Part shown: piece after piece, positions 1 through 7,605 of the stretch
Position numbering within the stretch: position 1 is the stretch's first letter
Layout of the letters: each line of letters begins with the position of its first letter
Assembly: GCA_937988705.1 (NCBI GenBank)
Contig: CALKIA010000244.1
Span: 1-12,173, forward strand
DNA from: an uncultured Chloroflexota bacterium
Lineage (GTDB): Bacteria; Chloroflexota; Anaerolineae; Aggregatilineales; Phototrophicaceae
Length of the DNA stretch: 12,173 nt
Reading direction: 5' to 3'
Made by a program: the position numbers and the translations under genes
The notes under the pieces: generated by a model
Seen by the model: the letters and a program-made list of their open reading frames with translations, nothing else
What the model was told of the DNA's origin: nothing
Database searches by the model: none

Positions 1-1
1 C

Positions 2-757
2 ATCGCCGGGGATGTCAACCGCATTGACCCCATCGTCGCAGAAGCCCCCGCCCCCTTGATGACACCGACCGCCCTCCCGCTTACCGGCGGAGGTGGTGGC
101 GTGGTTCAGCGAGAGTTCAGCGAATATCAGTTGTATGAAATCGCGCGTCCGGTGACCGTTGGCGCGAATGAGACCAAACAGGTCGAATTCGTGGCGGGTG
201 CGGGCATCCCGGCGCACACCTTCTATGTGTACGATGCGAGCATCCCTTACTTCGGTCATGCTATGCAAGATCAGTACTACGGCGCGACGGGCATCACCGA
301 CGTGCAGAACTATCTCGAATTCACGACGGATGAAGACGGCGGCCTCGGTGCGGATCTCCCGGCAGGACGCGTGCGCGTGTATCAGGAAGATGTGGACGGC
401 GCGGCGCTGCTCATCGGCGAGAACACCATCGACCACACGCCGCAGGGCGAAGACGTGCAGATTTATCTCGGCAACGCCTTTGATCTCGTCGGCGAGCGCA
501 TCCAGAAAAGCTACAACCTGATCGCGTCGAACGTGCTGGAAGAAACCTACGAGGTTCACCTGCGCAACCGTAAGGATGAAGGCTCGGTCGAGATCCGCGT
601 GCCAGAGCATCTGTTCCGCTGGTCGAACTGGGAAATTCTCAACTCGTCGCACCCGTACACGCAGACCGACTCCAGCACCATTGAGTATCGCGTCGAAGTG
701 CCCGCGCAGGGCGAAACCGTGATCACCTACACGGTGCGCTATACCTTCCCACGGTAA
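2..757 (+). CDS. DUF4139 domain protein, C-terminal part (5' end outside window)
   Basis: The frame is open from the first bases of the window to the TAA at 755-757, giving 251 residues with no start inside, so this is the 3' part of a longer gene. The stretch 'EYQLYEIARPVTVGANETKQ' near the middle, followed by 'FYVYDASIPY', and the end 'NSSHPYTQTDSSTIEYRVEVP' resemble the DUF4139 family. That family's proteins are typically 450-700 residues and often carry an N-terminal DUF4140; their biochemical role is unknown. The visible part is beta-rich, with no transmembrane segment and no catalytic motif I recognise. Whether it is exported cannot be told because the N-terminus is missing. A compound palindromic repeat and an intrinsic terminator follow the stop. 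The family call is from remembered motif style, not a profile search. Confidence 0.8.
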   Translation: MAGDVNRIDPIVAEAPAPLMTPTALPLTGGGGGVVQREFSEYQLYEIARPVTVGANETKQVEFVAGAGIPAHTFYVYDASIPYFGHAMQDQYYGATGITDVQNYLEFTTDEDGGLGADLPAGRVRVYQEDVDGAALLIGENTIDHTPQGEDVQIYLGNAFDLVGERIQKSYNLIASNVLEETYEVHLRNRKDEGSVEIRVPEHLFRWSNWEILNSSHPYTQTDSSTIEYRVEVPAQGETVITYTVRYTFPR

Positions 758-762
758 AAGCT

Positions 763-877
763 AACCTCACTCCCGACCCCTCTCCTAGAGGAGAGGGGAG
801 ACAAGCGGACTCGTCAAGTCCCTCTCCCTTGGGAGAGGGATTTAGGGTGAGGTTCATCTTTTGGGCTGGGGTGAGGT
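763..877. repeat. Compound palindromic intergenic repeat, copy 1
   Basis: An outer inverted repeat (AACCTCAC at 763-770 with GTGAGGTT at 847-854) encloses two inner palindromes. The first is CCCCTCTCCT (777-786) against AGGAGAGGGG (789-798). The second is CCCTCTCCC (820-828) against GGGAGAGGG (831-839). The right terminus is duplicated: GGGTGAGGTT occurs at 845-854 and again at 868-877. The same architecture occurs at 8251-8354, with related pieces at 9914-9957 and 12093-12115. It looks like a dispersed REP/MITE-like family. Read as protein it gives the meaningless 'LTPSPSP..GRG'-type peptide. Confidence 0.8.
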
Positions 878-929
878 TAAAGATCATATGTTCCCTCATG
901 AATAATTCATAGATCGGCACAGCCAAAAG

Positions 930-965
930 ACGACAATTCCTGTAGTATAAGGAATGTCGTTTTTT
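930..965 (+). terminator. Rho-independent terminator
   Basis: ACGACAATTCC (930-940) pairs with GGAATGTCGT (951-960) apart from one bulged A, around a 10-nt loop, and the stem runs straight into six T residues (960-965). It is well placed to end transcription of the DUF4139 gene. It lies only 17 bp before the kinase ATG. If the kinase promoter is upstream of it (for example around AATAAT at 901-906, a weak candidate), the same hairpin would sit in the kinase leader and act as an attenuator. Confidence 0.7.
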
Positions 966-982
966 GATCACATCACAGCCTA

Positions 983-3900
983 ATGCTCCCGACGTCTTCG
1001 CGCCTCAATGATCGCTACGAATTGGCTGAACCGCTCGGCAGGGGCGGCATGGGCGAAGTGTTTCGCGCCATCGACCACCTGACCGGATCAGCTGTCGCCG
1101 TCAAACGCGTCCTCATCCAACCGTCCAAGCTCCAGTTTGACTCCCGCTACGCTGGACTAGAACCGCATCTGGCGCTGGCGCGGGAGTTTCGCATTCTGGC
1201 GACGCTGCGCCACCCGCACATCATCAGCGTGCGCGACTACGGTTTCGACGCCGAGCAGCAGCCGTTCTACACCATGGATTTGATCGAACATGCCCAATCG
1301 ATCACCGAACGGGCGGTCGGCACGCCGGTGAGCGAACGTCTGCGCCTGCTGCTCGATATGTTGAGCGGGTTGGCCTACATTCACCGCCGGGGCATCATCC
1401 ACCGTGACCTCAAGCCCGCAAATGTGCTGGTCGACGCGAGCGGGCAGGTGCGCGTGCTCGATTTTGGTCTCTCGCTGGATGTAAAAGAAGTGGACGAAGC
1501 CAAACTGTCGGGCACGACGCCCTATTTCGCGCCGGAAGTGATCGCCGGCGAACTGCCGACGGCCGCCTCGGATCTGTACACGGTCGGCGTGATCGCCTAC
1601 GAGATCTTCACCGGGCGCTTCCCCTATCGCATGGGCGGCATGCGCGATCTGCTACAGGATATTCTGCGTCACCCGCCCGACCTGAGCGGAATGGATCCGC
1701 TGATCGGCCTGATCATCGGGCGCTTGCTGGCCAAAGATCCGCAGGATCGCTATGCCAGCGCGGACGAAACGCTGCGCGAGGTGGCGCAGTGCGCGCAGAT
1801 GCCGCTGCCCTCAGCCAAGGTCGAGGTGCGCGAAAGCTATCTGCGTGCGTCCGCTTTCGTCGGACGCGATGCCGAACTCGATCAACTGGAATTTGCGTTG
1901 GACAGCGCGCTGGCGGGGCAGGGATCGGTCTGGTTGATCGGCGGCGAGTCGGGCGTGGGCAAGTCGCGCCTGTTGGAGGAGCTGCGCATCCGCGCGCTGG
2001 TCAAAGGGGCGCTGGTGGTACGTGGGAGCGGCGTGGAAGGCGATGGGCTGCCCTATGCGCTGTGGCGCGACCCACTGCGTCGGCTCATCCTCAGCACGCC
2101 GCTGACCGACCTCGAAGCGAGCATCCTCAAGCCGATTGTGCCGGGCATTGAAACGCTGCTGCAGCGTCCCATCCCCGATGCGCCGCACTTGAACAACGAG
2201 GCGCTGCAGGAACGCTTGAATCTGACCATCATCGATCTGTTCAAACGACAGCGCGCGCCGCTGGTGCTGCTGCTGGAAGATGTGCATTGGGCACTGACGG
2301 CGATCACACCGCTGAAGCGCCTGATCACCCTGGCGCGCGAACGCCACTGGTTGATCATCGCCAATTTCCGTGACGACGACGCGCCGACGCTGTCCGACCT
2401 GCTGCCCGGCGTTCGATCGATCCGGTTGCAGCGTCTACCCGTGCAGGCGATTGAAAACCTGAGCGCCGCCATGCTCGGCGAAGCCGGACGCCACCCCATG
2501 CTGGTCGATTTCCTGCACCGGGAAACGGAAGGCAATGCCTTCTTCGTCGTCGAGGTCATGCGGGCGCTGGCTGAGCAGGCAGGCAACCTCAACGCCATTT
2601 TGCTGAACACGCTGCCAACACGCATCACGGCGGGCGGCATGGCGACGATCATCCGGCAGCGCCTGAACCGCGTACCTGCGGCGGGGCGCGAAGCGCTGGA
2701 GCTGGCGGCGCTCTATGGACGGGCGCTGGATCCGCAAATTCTGGTTCACACCAAAGCCGTCAGCGATTGGGACAGTTGGCTGACCGACTGTGTCAACGCC
2801 GCGGTGCTGGACTGGATCGATGGGCGCTGGCAGTTCGCGCATGACAAGCTGCGCGAAGCCTTGCGCGAAGATATCGCGCCGGAACACCTGCCCGCGCGGG
2901 CGCTGCGCTTGGCGCAGGCCATCGAAGCCGTCTATCCGGATAACCCCGCCTACGCTGAAATGCTGGCTGATTTTTGCGCGACCGCCGGCGATCGGCGGAC
3001 GGAAGCCGCCTATCTGATGCGGGCGATTCACTATACCCGCGATACCTCCGGGGAGATCGCCAAGATCAAGACGCTGGTGCAGCGCGCGCTTGATCGCGAT
3101 GATGGTACACACGAGCAGGAACTGTCGTTGGAACTTGGCCGCATCCTCCTGCTTAACACCGAATACGCGGCCGCGCTGGAGTATTTTCAGCAGCTTGAAC
3201 AGCGCCTGCCGCGGGACAGTGCCGACTGGACGCGGGCGCTGGAAGGAAAGGTGCAGGCGCTGAGTATGCTGCACCGCGGCCCGGAGGTGCAGGAACTCGC
3301 GGAAATCGGGCTGGCCGCGGCGCGCGCGCACGACCTGATCGAAGAACAGGCGCGCTTCCTCAATACGCTGGGGGTCATGGCCTCGTATCGCGGCGATTTT
3401 GAGAACTGTATCGCCTATTACACCGAAAGCATTCACCTGTTTCAGGTGATCGGCGGGTTGTGGAAAGCAATCACCGCGCTGAACAATCTGGCGCTCATCA
3501 TGACGCGCCGTGGCGATTACGCGGGCGCTAAAGAATACAGCGAACTGTGTCTCAAGGAGTGCCGCGCAGCCGGCAATCGGCGCGGCGAGGGCATCAGCCT
3601 GCAAATGCTCGGCACGATTGCGTTGTATGAAAAGGATTACGCCAGCGCCAGCGCCTACGTCGAGCAGAATCACGCCATCCGGATGCAGATGGATGACCGC
3701 GCGGCGCGTCCCAACATTCTGACGGTTCGTGGGCTGGTCGCGTTTCAGTTGGGCGATGACCAGACGGCGCGCATCGAGCTCAAAGCCGCGCATCAGGCGG
3801 AACGCGACCAGTCGAACAATCTTGAGGTTATGGGGACTCTCGGCGATCTCGGCGATGTGGCGCTGGCACGGGGTGAACTGGATACGGCGGCGGGTTACTA

Positions 3901-4423
3901 TGAAGACGCGCTGCGCATTGGGCAGCTTCGACCGTGGCGCTGGAAAGAAATGTTCGTCCAGCATGGTTTAGGGCTGACGCAGCACCTGCGCGGCGATCAC
4001 ACCGCCGCCCGCGCCTTGTTCGAGGCGGCTCTGCGCACGGCGCGGGAGATGCAAACGCCCGAACCGATCACCTATGCCGCCGCCAGCCTGACGATCACCG
4101 CGATCTATCAGGCTGATCTCACGACGGCGCGGGCCGCCCTGATAGAAGCGCTGCGCGCCTCGCACATGCTGAAGGTCGATCATCTGCGCCCGTTGACCGC
4201 CGCCGCCTATCTCAGCGCCGTGCAGGGGAATGATCACACCGCGGCGCAGTACTGTGGCCTGCTGGTCGCCCGGTGGCGCGGCGACCGTCTGCACCGCGGG
4301 CTGCTGGATCGGCTGATCTCGCTGCTGCAAGAGCGTATGGGCGCGCGCGCGTTTCAAGCGGCGAGCAGGGTAGGCGTGGCACTCGATCCCGACGTTCTGG
4401 TCGCGCAGTGGTTGGCAGGGTAA
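983..4423 (+). CDS. Ser/Thr protein kinase fused to AAA-type ATPase and TPR array (PknK-like layout)
   Basis: This 1146-residue cytoplasmic signalling protein has three modules. The kinase (about 12-270) has the glycine loop GRGGMGEV (19-26), VAVK with Lys41, the catalytic loop HRDLKPAN (140-147), DFG (160-162), APE (183-185) and the DLYTVG helix-F motif (197-202). All residues for catalysis are therefore present. The ATPase (about 291-560) starts with FVGRDAEL, has Walker A GESGVGKS (321-328) and Walker B LVLLLEDVHW (427-436), and resembles the STAND/MalT-type 'predicted ATPase' class. From about 690 to 1110 the protein is helical with TPR-like repeats, probably a ligand or partner platform. 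There is no transmembrane segment and no C-terminal DNA-binding domain. M. tuberculosis PknK has a comparable kinase-ATPase-TPR order. No clear Shine-Dalgarno precedes ATG 983, but the kinase fold begins right after it. Substrate unknown. Confidence 0.92.
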   Translation: MLPTSSRLNDRYELAEPLGRGGMGEVFRAIDHLTGSAVAVKRVLIQPSKLQFDSRYAGLEPHLALAREFRILATLRHPHIISVRDYGFDAEQQPFYTMDLIEHAQSITERAVGTPVSERLRLLLDMLSGLAYIHRRGIIHRDLKPANVLVDASGQVRVLDFGLSLDVKEVDEAKLSGTTPYFAPEVIAGELPTAASDLYTVGVIAYEIFTGRFPYRMGGMRDLLQDILRHPPDLSGMDPLIGLIIGRLLAKDPQDRYASADETLREVAQCAQMPLPSAKVEVRESYLRASAFVGRDAELDQLEFALDSALAGQGSVWLIGGESGVGKSRLLEELRIRALVKGALVVRGSGVEGDGLPYALWRDPLRRLILSTPLTDLEASILKPIVPGIETLLQRPIPDAPHLNNEALQERLNLTIIDLFKRQRAPLVLLLEDVHWALTAITPLKRLITLARERHWLIIANFRDDDAPTLSDLLPGVRSIRLQRLPVQAIENLSAAMLGEAGRHPMLVDFLHRETEGNAFFVVEVMRALAEQAGNLNAILLNTLPTRITAGGMATIIRQRLNRVPAAGREALELAALYGRALDPQILVHTKAVSDWDSWLTDCVNAAVLDWIDGRWQFAHDKLREALREDIAPEHLPARALRLAQAIEAVYPDNPAYAEMLADFCATAGDRRTEAAYLMRAIHYTRDTSGEIAKIKTLVQRALDRDDGTHEQELSLELGRILLLNTEYAAALEYFQQLEQRLPRDSADWTRALEGKVQALSMLHRGPEVQELAEIGLAAARAHDLIEEQARFLNTLGVMASYRGDFENCIAYYTESIHLFQVIGGLWKAITALNNLALIMTRRGDYAGAKEYSELCLKECRAAGNRRGEGISLQMLGTIALYEKDYASASAYVEQNHAIRMQMDDRAARPNILTVRGLVAFQLGDDQTARIELKAAHQAERDQSNNLEVMGTLGDLGDVALARGELDTAAGYYEDALRIGQLRPWRWKEMFVQHGLGLTQHLRGDHTAARALFEAALRTAREMQTPEPITYAAASLTITAIYQADLTTARAALIEALRASHMLKVDHLRPLTAAAYLSAVQGNDHTAAQYCGLLVARWRGDRLHRGLLDRLISLLQERMGARAFQAASRVGVALDPDVLVAQWLAG

Positions 4424-4457
4424 AGATCGCTTTCTAACTTTGCCCTGGTCGATAACG

Positions 4458-4889
4458 CTACCCCGCTTGCCGAGCCTCAAGGATCTTGAGGTAGTGTGGG
4501 TTGACCATCAAGCCGAGGATGTTTCCAAACGGATCGACGACCGACGCGGTGATGAAACCTGCTTCACGCACGATGCGCGGCTCGTATTCGGTCGCGCCCA
4601 ACGCCTTGACCCGCGCCAGCGCCGCATCGATATCGTCGACATGCCAGAAAACCACCGCGCCGCCCACGCCGCTCCCCGCGCCTTTAGGCAAGTAGCGCCG
4701 ATCAATGATGCCCAGTTCGTGCTGGTAATCGCCAAGGCGGAATTCGACATAGGCCGGGTTGTCGGCGTCCGGTCGCTCAAAATACGGTTCAAGGCCGAGC
4801 AGTTCCGCGTACCACCGTTTCGCCGCCTTGACATCCTCCGCGTAAAAGCTGATCGTCGCCACACCGCGCAGTAAATTTGAGTCGGTCAC
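4458..4889 (-). CDS. VOC-superfamily (glyoxalase/bleomycin-resistance fold) protein
   Basis: A 143-residue single-VOC-unit protein with two beta-alpha-beta-beta-beta repeats: 'RGVATISFYAEDVKAAKRWY' (8-27) and 'GGAVVFWHVDDIDAALARV' (76-94). It ends in the hallmark DPFGN (119-123). I chose GTG 4889 because GGAGT lies 6 nt upstream on this strand; the frame stays open to 4931 but has no ribosome site there. Metal-dependent VOC enzymes usually carry His/Glu ligands. Here the first-strand His is absent, and the residue after DPFGN that is usually Glu is Gly/Leu (GNILGLM). A metal-free binding or resistance role is therefore more likely than glyoxalase activity; this is inference. The gene is convergent with the kinase (34-bp gap) and divergent from the M23 gene. 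Substrate unknown. Confidence 0.85.
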   Translation of the reverse strand: MTDSNLLRGVATISFYAEDVKAAKRWYAELLGLEPYFERPDADNPAYVEFRLGDYQHELGIIDRRYLPKGAGSGVGGAVVFWHVDDIDAALARVKALGATEYEPRIVREAGFITASVVDPFGNILGLMVNPHYLKILEARQAG

Positions 4890-4895
4890 TTGAAC

Positions 4896-4900
4896 ACTCC
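4896..4900 (-). promoter_or_regulatory. Ribosome-binding site fixing the VOC gene start
   Basis: On the minus strand GGAGT is followed by 6 nt and then GTG at 4889. This supports the 143-residue product over the longer frame beginning at 4931. Confidence 0.7.
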
Positions 4901-4965
4901 TTCGGTTTATGCTTACACTTCCAGCATACAACCCCCCTGTGACAACCCTATGTCAGCAGCGTCGT

Positions 4966-5023
4966 AGGCGAGTCGCCTGTTGCATTCCGGCGGGGCATGG
5001 GGAATCATTGGTAGGAATGCCCC
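4966..5023. repeat. Cluster of nested short inverted repeats
   Basis: The VOC/M23 divergent intergenic region contains AGGCGA-G-TCGCCT (4966-4978). It also has GGGGCAT (4992-4998) against ATGCCCC (5017-5023), and an overlapping alternative pair, GCATTCC (4982-4988) against GGAATGC (5014-5020). Together with the hairpin at 5056-5075 they fill most of the gap and leave little room for conventional promoters. They look like accumulated intergenic repeat units, not one operator. Confidence 0.6.
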
Positions 5024-5055
5024 ATTGGGTATCTGTATCTCGCTTTGCCAGCAAC

Positions 5056-5081
5056 GGACGCGATTTATCGCGTCCCTACAA
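5056..5081. repeat. Short hairpin repeat with CCCTACAA tail, copy 1
   Basis: GGACGCGAT (5056-5064), a TT centre and ATCGCGTCC (5067-5075) form a perfect 9-bp stem, followed by CTACAA. The same plan (GGAC..GTC(C/T) hairpin then CTAC(A/G)) recurs at 8391-8413 and 9958-9975, with different stem sequences that keep their complementarity. Confidence 0.65.
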
Positions 5082-5086
5082 AGGGA
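5082..5086 (+). promoter_or_regulatory. Ribosome-binding site fixing the M23 gene start
   Basis: AGGGA sits 5 nt before TTG 5092, directly ahead of a basic-then-hydrophobic signal sequence. It abuts the end of the palindromic repeat at 5056-5081. Confidence 0.55.
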
Positions 5087-5091
5087 TTCGC

Positions 5092-6072
5092 TTGAAACGT
5101 CTAACCCGTCTGTTGTCGATCCTGCTCGTCCTCGTGGGCCTCGCCGGGCTGCCGCTGTTTGCGCAGGATCAGCCGCCGCCCACCGATGAATCGGGACTCG
5201 ATGCCGTGCCTGCGGGCACACCAATCCCGCTGCCGACGCGGGGCGCGCGTCCCGCCTCCTACCTGATCACGGAAAATGACCGCGCGCAGCTCCACTTCTT
5301 CTTTCAGGCGCTGCCGCAGGGTACCACCGCGTTGATGCGCGTCATCGGAGCGGAGATTGCCAATGCGCGTGCGCTGTTCGTCGGCGATCTGATTGACTTC
5401 TTCCCGGTGGAGGATGACTTCTACGGCTTGATCGCCGTGGGGATGGAGCAGGCGACGGGCCGCGAAAACGCGCTGGCCGTGTACATTACCTTCACCGACG
5501 GTTCACGGACGACGCTCGAAGCGAATGTCGAAATCGTGCAGGGGAGCTTCATCCGTCAACAGGTGACGCTCGCGCCGGACAAAGGCTATTTGCTCGATAC
5601 GGAGACGGAACAAAGCGAACTCGCCCGACTGGAGAGCATGCTTACGGGCTATGAACAGGAGCGTCGCTGGGATGAAACGGGTTTTCAACTGCCGATTCCC
5701 GCCGCGCTGACCTCACCGTTTGGCGCGTTCCGCACGTTCAACGGCACGCTCAACACGCGCCACACCGGTTGGGATATCCGCACGACACTCGGTCAGCCGG
5801 TGCTGGCTTCGGCGGCGGGACGGGTGGTCTTCGCGGGGATGCTGCCCATTCGCGGCAACTACGTGCTGATCGATCACGGCTACGGGGTGTTTACGGGCTA
5901 CGCGCACTTCTCAACTACGCACGTCACGCGCGGGCTGGATGTCGCCAAGGGACAGGTGATCGGCACGACGGGTGATACCGGACGCACCAGCGGCCCGCAT
6001 TTTCACTGGGAGCTGGCCGTCAACGGCGATTGGGTGGACAGCGTGCAATTCGTCGAGCTGTGGATGCCGTAA
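5092..6072 (+). CDS. Secreted M23-family (LytM-type) metallopeptidase
   Basis: A 326-residue predicted exported peptidoglycan endopeptidase. I start it at TTG 5092 because this gives a typical signal peptide: MKRLTR, then a hydrophobic core to about residue 24, with likely cleavage near 'LFAQDQ'. The frame is open back to 4909, but that part is translated repeat DNA. Residues 50-195 form an uncharacterised beta-rich segment. The C-terminal peptidase domain (about 205-320) keeps the zinc and catalytic set: HTGWD gives His224 and Asp228, GYAHF gives His272, and GPHFHWE gives His303 and His305. The usual family role is cutting peptide cross-links in peptidoglycan during growth or division, outside the membrane. 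No operon partner is seen: the upstream neighbour is divergent and the downstream one convergent, 22 bp away. Confidence 0.9.
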   Translation: MKRLTRLLSILLVLVGLAGLPLFAQDQPPPTDESGLDAVPAGTPIPLPTRGARPASYLITENDRAQLHFFFQALPQGTTALMRVIGAEIANARALFVGDLIDFFPVEDDFYGLIAVGMEQATGRENALAVYITFTDGSRTTLEANVEIVQGSFIRQQVTLAPDKGYLLDTETEQSELARLESMLTGYEQERRWDETGFQLPIPAALTSPFGAFRTFNGTLNTRHTGWDIRTTLGQPVLASAAGRVVFAGMLPIRGNYVLIDHGYGVFTGYAHFSTTHVTRGLDVAKGQVIGTTGDTGRTSGPHFHWELAVNGDWVDSVQFVELWMP

Positions 6073-6094
6073 ACAAGTTACCGCTCGACTAGCG

Positions 6095-6823
6095 TCAGGG
6101 CGTTTCCTCTTTGATGAAACTGGTCAGGCGCATGAACGCACGTTCCTGCGGCGAAAAATCGTCCGGGAAATGCGTGTCGTCGCGGCCTTCAAGGATGCGA
6201 TAACCCTCTTTGATGTACGAACGAATGGTGTGCAAACTGATACCCATTTCGTCGGCGGCCAACTGCGCGGGCATACCCCGCAGTACACACAGTTCAATCG
6301 CCTGCCGGATACGTCCAGTCAATTCGGGGAACTGGCGCTGACGAGGCAGCATGTCGGCACTGCGTAAGCGCGGGTGATCCGCGCCGCGCCGCTCAACGCC
6401 CCGGCTCACCGTAAAATCGCGGTCGAGCGCGTAGACAATCGCCCACGCGATCTGTGAGGCGACTTCGGATTTGACGAAATAGCCGCGTGCGCCGTGGGCG
6501 GCGGCTGTTTCGACCAGCACCGGGTCGACTACGCGCCCCATGCAAATCACCATGACTTTTTTGATGCGGCGGCGCAGGTGTTCTAATTGGGCTTGCAGCG
6601 CACTCGCTCCACCCAGATGATCGGCGTCAAGGATGATCACATTCGGCTGCTCCGCCACCCCGATCCGGCTAAGGTAATTCCACATCTCATCGACGGATTG
6701 CGCCATTAAGGTGACGCGGGTACGGCGATCCCACGCCAGATAGCTGTTGATCGATTGCAGAGCGTAGTAGTCGGTGTCCATCACCACCACTTTGAGATTG
6801 ATATTCATGTTGATGTTGGGCAT
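6095..6823 (-). CDS. Response regulator, receiver-like domain plus HTH DNA-binding domain
   Basis: A 242-residue transcription regulator. The N-terminal receiver-like fold (about 10-135) has Asp16 after the first strand, the likely phospho-acceptor Asp66 in 'NVIILDADH' and the conserved Lys118 in 'GYFVKSE'. Two features depart from the family norm. The usual acidic pair reads D-T-D (16-18). The Ser/Thr switch after the fourth strand is replaced in 'VMVICMG'. Phosphorylation control may therefore be altered. The C-terminal half holds a helix-turn-helix, 'QLAADEMGISLHTIRSYIKE' (187-206), like LuxR or sigma region 4 modules. No histidine kinase is nearby. The gene is divergent from the sigma factor-clpP operon across 140 bp, so it may regulate that operon (inference). 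The ATG at 6823 has no good ribosome site; ATG 6808 is an alternative. Confidence 0.82.
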   Translation of the reverse strand: MPNINMNINLKVVVMDTDYYALQSINSYLAWDRRTRVTLMAQSVDEMWNYLSRIGVAEQPNVIILDADHLGGASALQAQLEHLRRRIKKVMVICMGRVVDPVLVETAAAHGARGYFVKSEVASQIAWAIVYALDRDFTVSRGVERRGADHPRLRSADMLPRQRQFPELTGRIRQAIELCVLRGMPAQLAADEMGISLHTIRSYIKEGYRILEGRDDTHFPDDFSPQERAFMRLTSFIKEETP

Positions 6824-6963
6824 AGGGCGACAGCCTCAGCGTTACGCGCAATTTACTTTCTAGTATAGGCCAGATGAGAGCATTGTACCGCAAAAGCCAG
6901 CTTGTCACCTTTTGCGCGTAAAATGGCTCTCTATAGGTAGAGCGTGATCACGAGGGTAAACAC
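6824..6963. promoter_or_regulatory. Shared divergent promoter region of response regulator and sigma-clpP operon
   Basis: This 140-bp AT-richer gap must hold both start regions. For the minus-strand gene, -10-like boxes are TATACT (6862-6867) and TACAAT (6882-6887). The latter has GTGACA (6903-6908) 15 bp upstream, a short spacer. For the plus-strand gene, TATAGG (6932-6937) is only a weak -10 candidate. A perfect 8-bp palindrome, GTGATCAC (6944-6951), lies just before the sigma gene ribosome site GAGGG (6952-6956) and could be an operator. All assignments are by eye. Confidence 0.4.
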
Positions 6964-7605
6964 ATGCAGTCCTATAGTGGGTGGGTGGAAGCGGCCCAGC
7001 GCGGTGATCGGGACGCCTTCAATGCGCTGATGGAGCGTTTTGGAGCGGCGGCGCGCGGTTGGGCGTTGGCTGTGCTGGGCGATGAGCAGGCGGCAGAGGA
7101 TGTGGCGCAAGAGGCATTCCTGACCGCCTACCGTAAGCTCGATCAACTCCGTGAGCCGCTCGCGTTCGCCGCGTGGCTCAAGCGGATCGTGATTAGCGAA
7201 TGCAGCCGTATGACCCGCCGCCACACGCCGGAGATCAGCCCCATGGATGACGACGCGCCCGCGCCGCTTGAGGCTGACCCTGCGCGGTCAGCCGAAGATC
7301 GCGAACGCCGCGATCAACTGTGGGGTGCGGTTAAGCGGCTGCCCACACATGAGCGCGAAGTCACCGAGCTGTTCTACGTGTACGACTATTCGCTGGATGA
7401 AATCGCGCAAGGGCTGGAACTGCCGCTGACGACGGTCAAGAAGCGTTTGCAGTACGCCCGCGAACACATCCGCGAGAACCTGCCCATGATGAGCCTGAAT
7501 ACCACCATCGGCGGGATCGGGGGCGTTCACCTGCTGCAGGACGTGCACATCGCCGCGTTGGTCGCGCTGTATCGACGGTATCAAATCCAGAGGATTAGCG
7601 CATGA
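6964..7605 (+). CDS. ECF-like RNA polymerase sigma-70 factor with C-terminal extension
   Basis: A 213-residue sigma factor that would direct RNA polymerase to a set of promoters. Region 2 spans about 18-86, including 'AEDVAQEAFLTAYRKL' (44-59) for core binding and -10 recognition. A charged linker (about 90-112) follows. Region 4 (about 113-173) has 'LDEIAQGLELPLTTVKKRL' (144-162) as the -35-reading helix-turn-helix. The start is supported by GAGGG 7 nt upstream. No anti-sigma factor is adjacent. Beyond region 4 there is a roughly 40-residue tail containing a Gly-rich turn and 'LLQDVHIAALVALYRRYQ' (190-207), which may be a sensory or degradation element (inference). Its TGA overlaps the clpP ATG as ATGA, so the two are almost certainly co-transcribed and translationally coupled. 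Confidence 0.9.
   Translation: MQSYSGWVEAAQRGDRDAFNALMERFGAAARGWALAVLGDEQAAEDVAQEAFLTAYRKLDQLREPLAFAAWLKRIVISECSRMTRRHTPEISPMDDDAPAPLEADPARSAEDRERRDQLWGAVKRLPTHEREVTELFYVYDYSLDEIAQGLELPLTTVKKRLQYAREHIRENLPMMSLNTTIGGIGGVHLLQDVHIAALVALYRRYQIQRISA

Noticed and set aside
763..877. CRISPR array
   Set aside because: The repeats are palindromic, not regularly spaced with unique spacers, and no cas gene is present.
723..971. 82-residue minus-strand frame overlapping the DUF4139 end
   Set aside because: It translates the repeat and the terminator hairpin and has no ribosome site.
2435..3964. 509-residue open frame on the minus strand
   Set aside because: It lies wholly antisense to the TPR part of the kinase gene and its product looks like compositionally biased Arg/Gln-rich sequence with no domain; high GC makes such shadow frames common.
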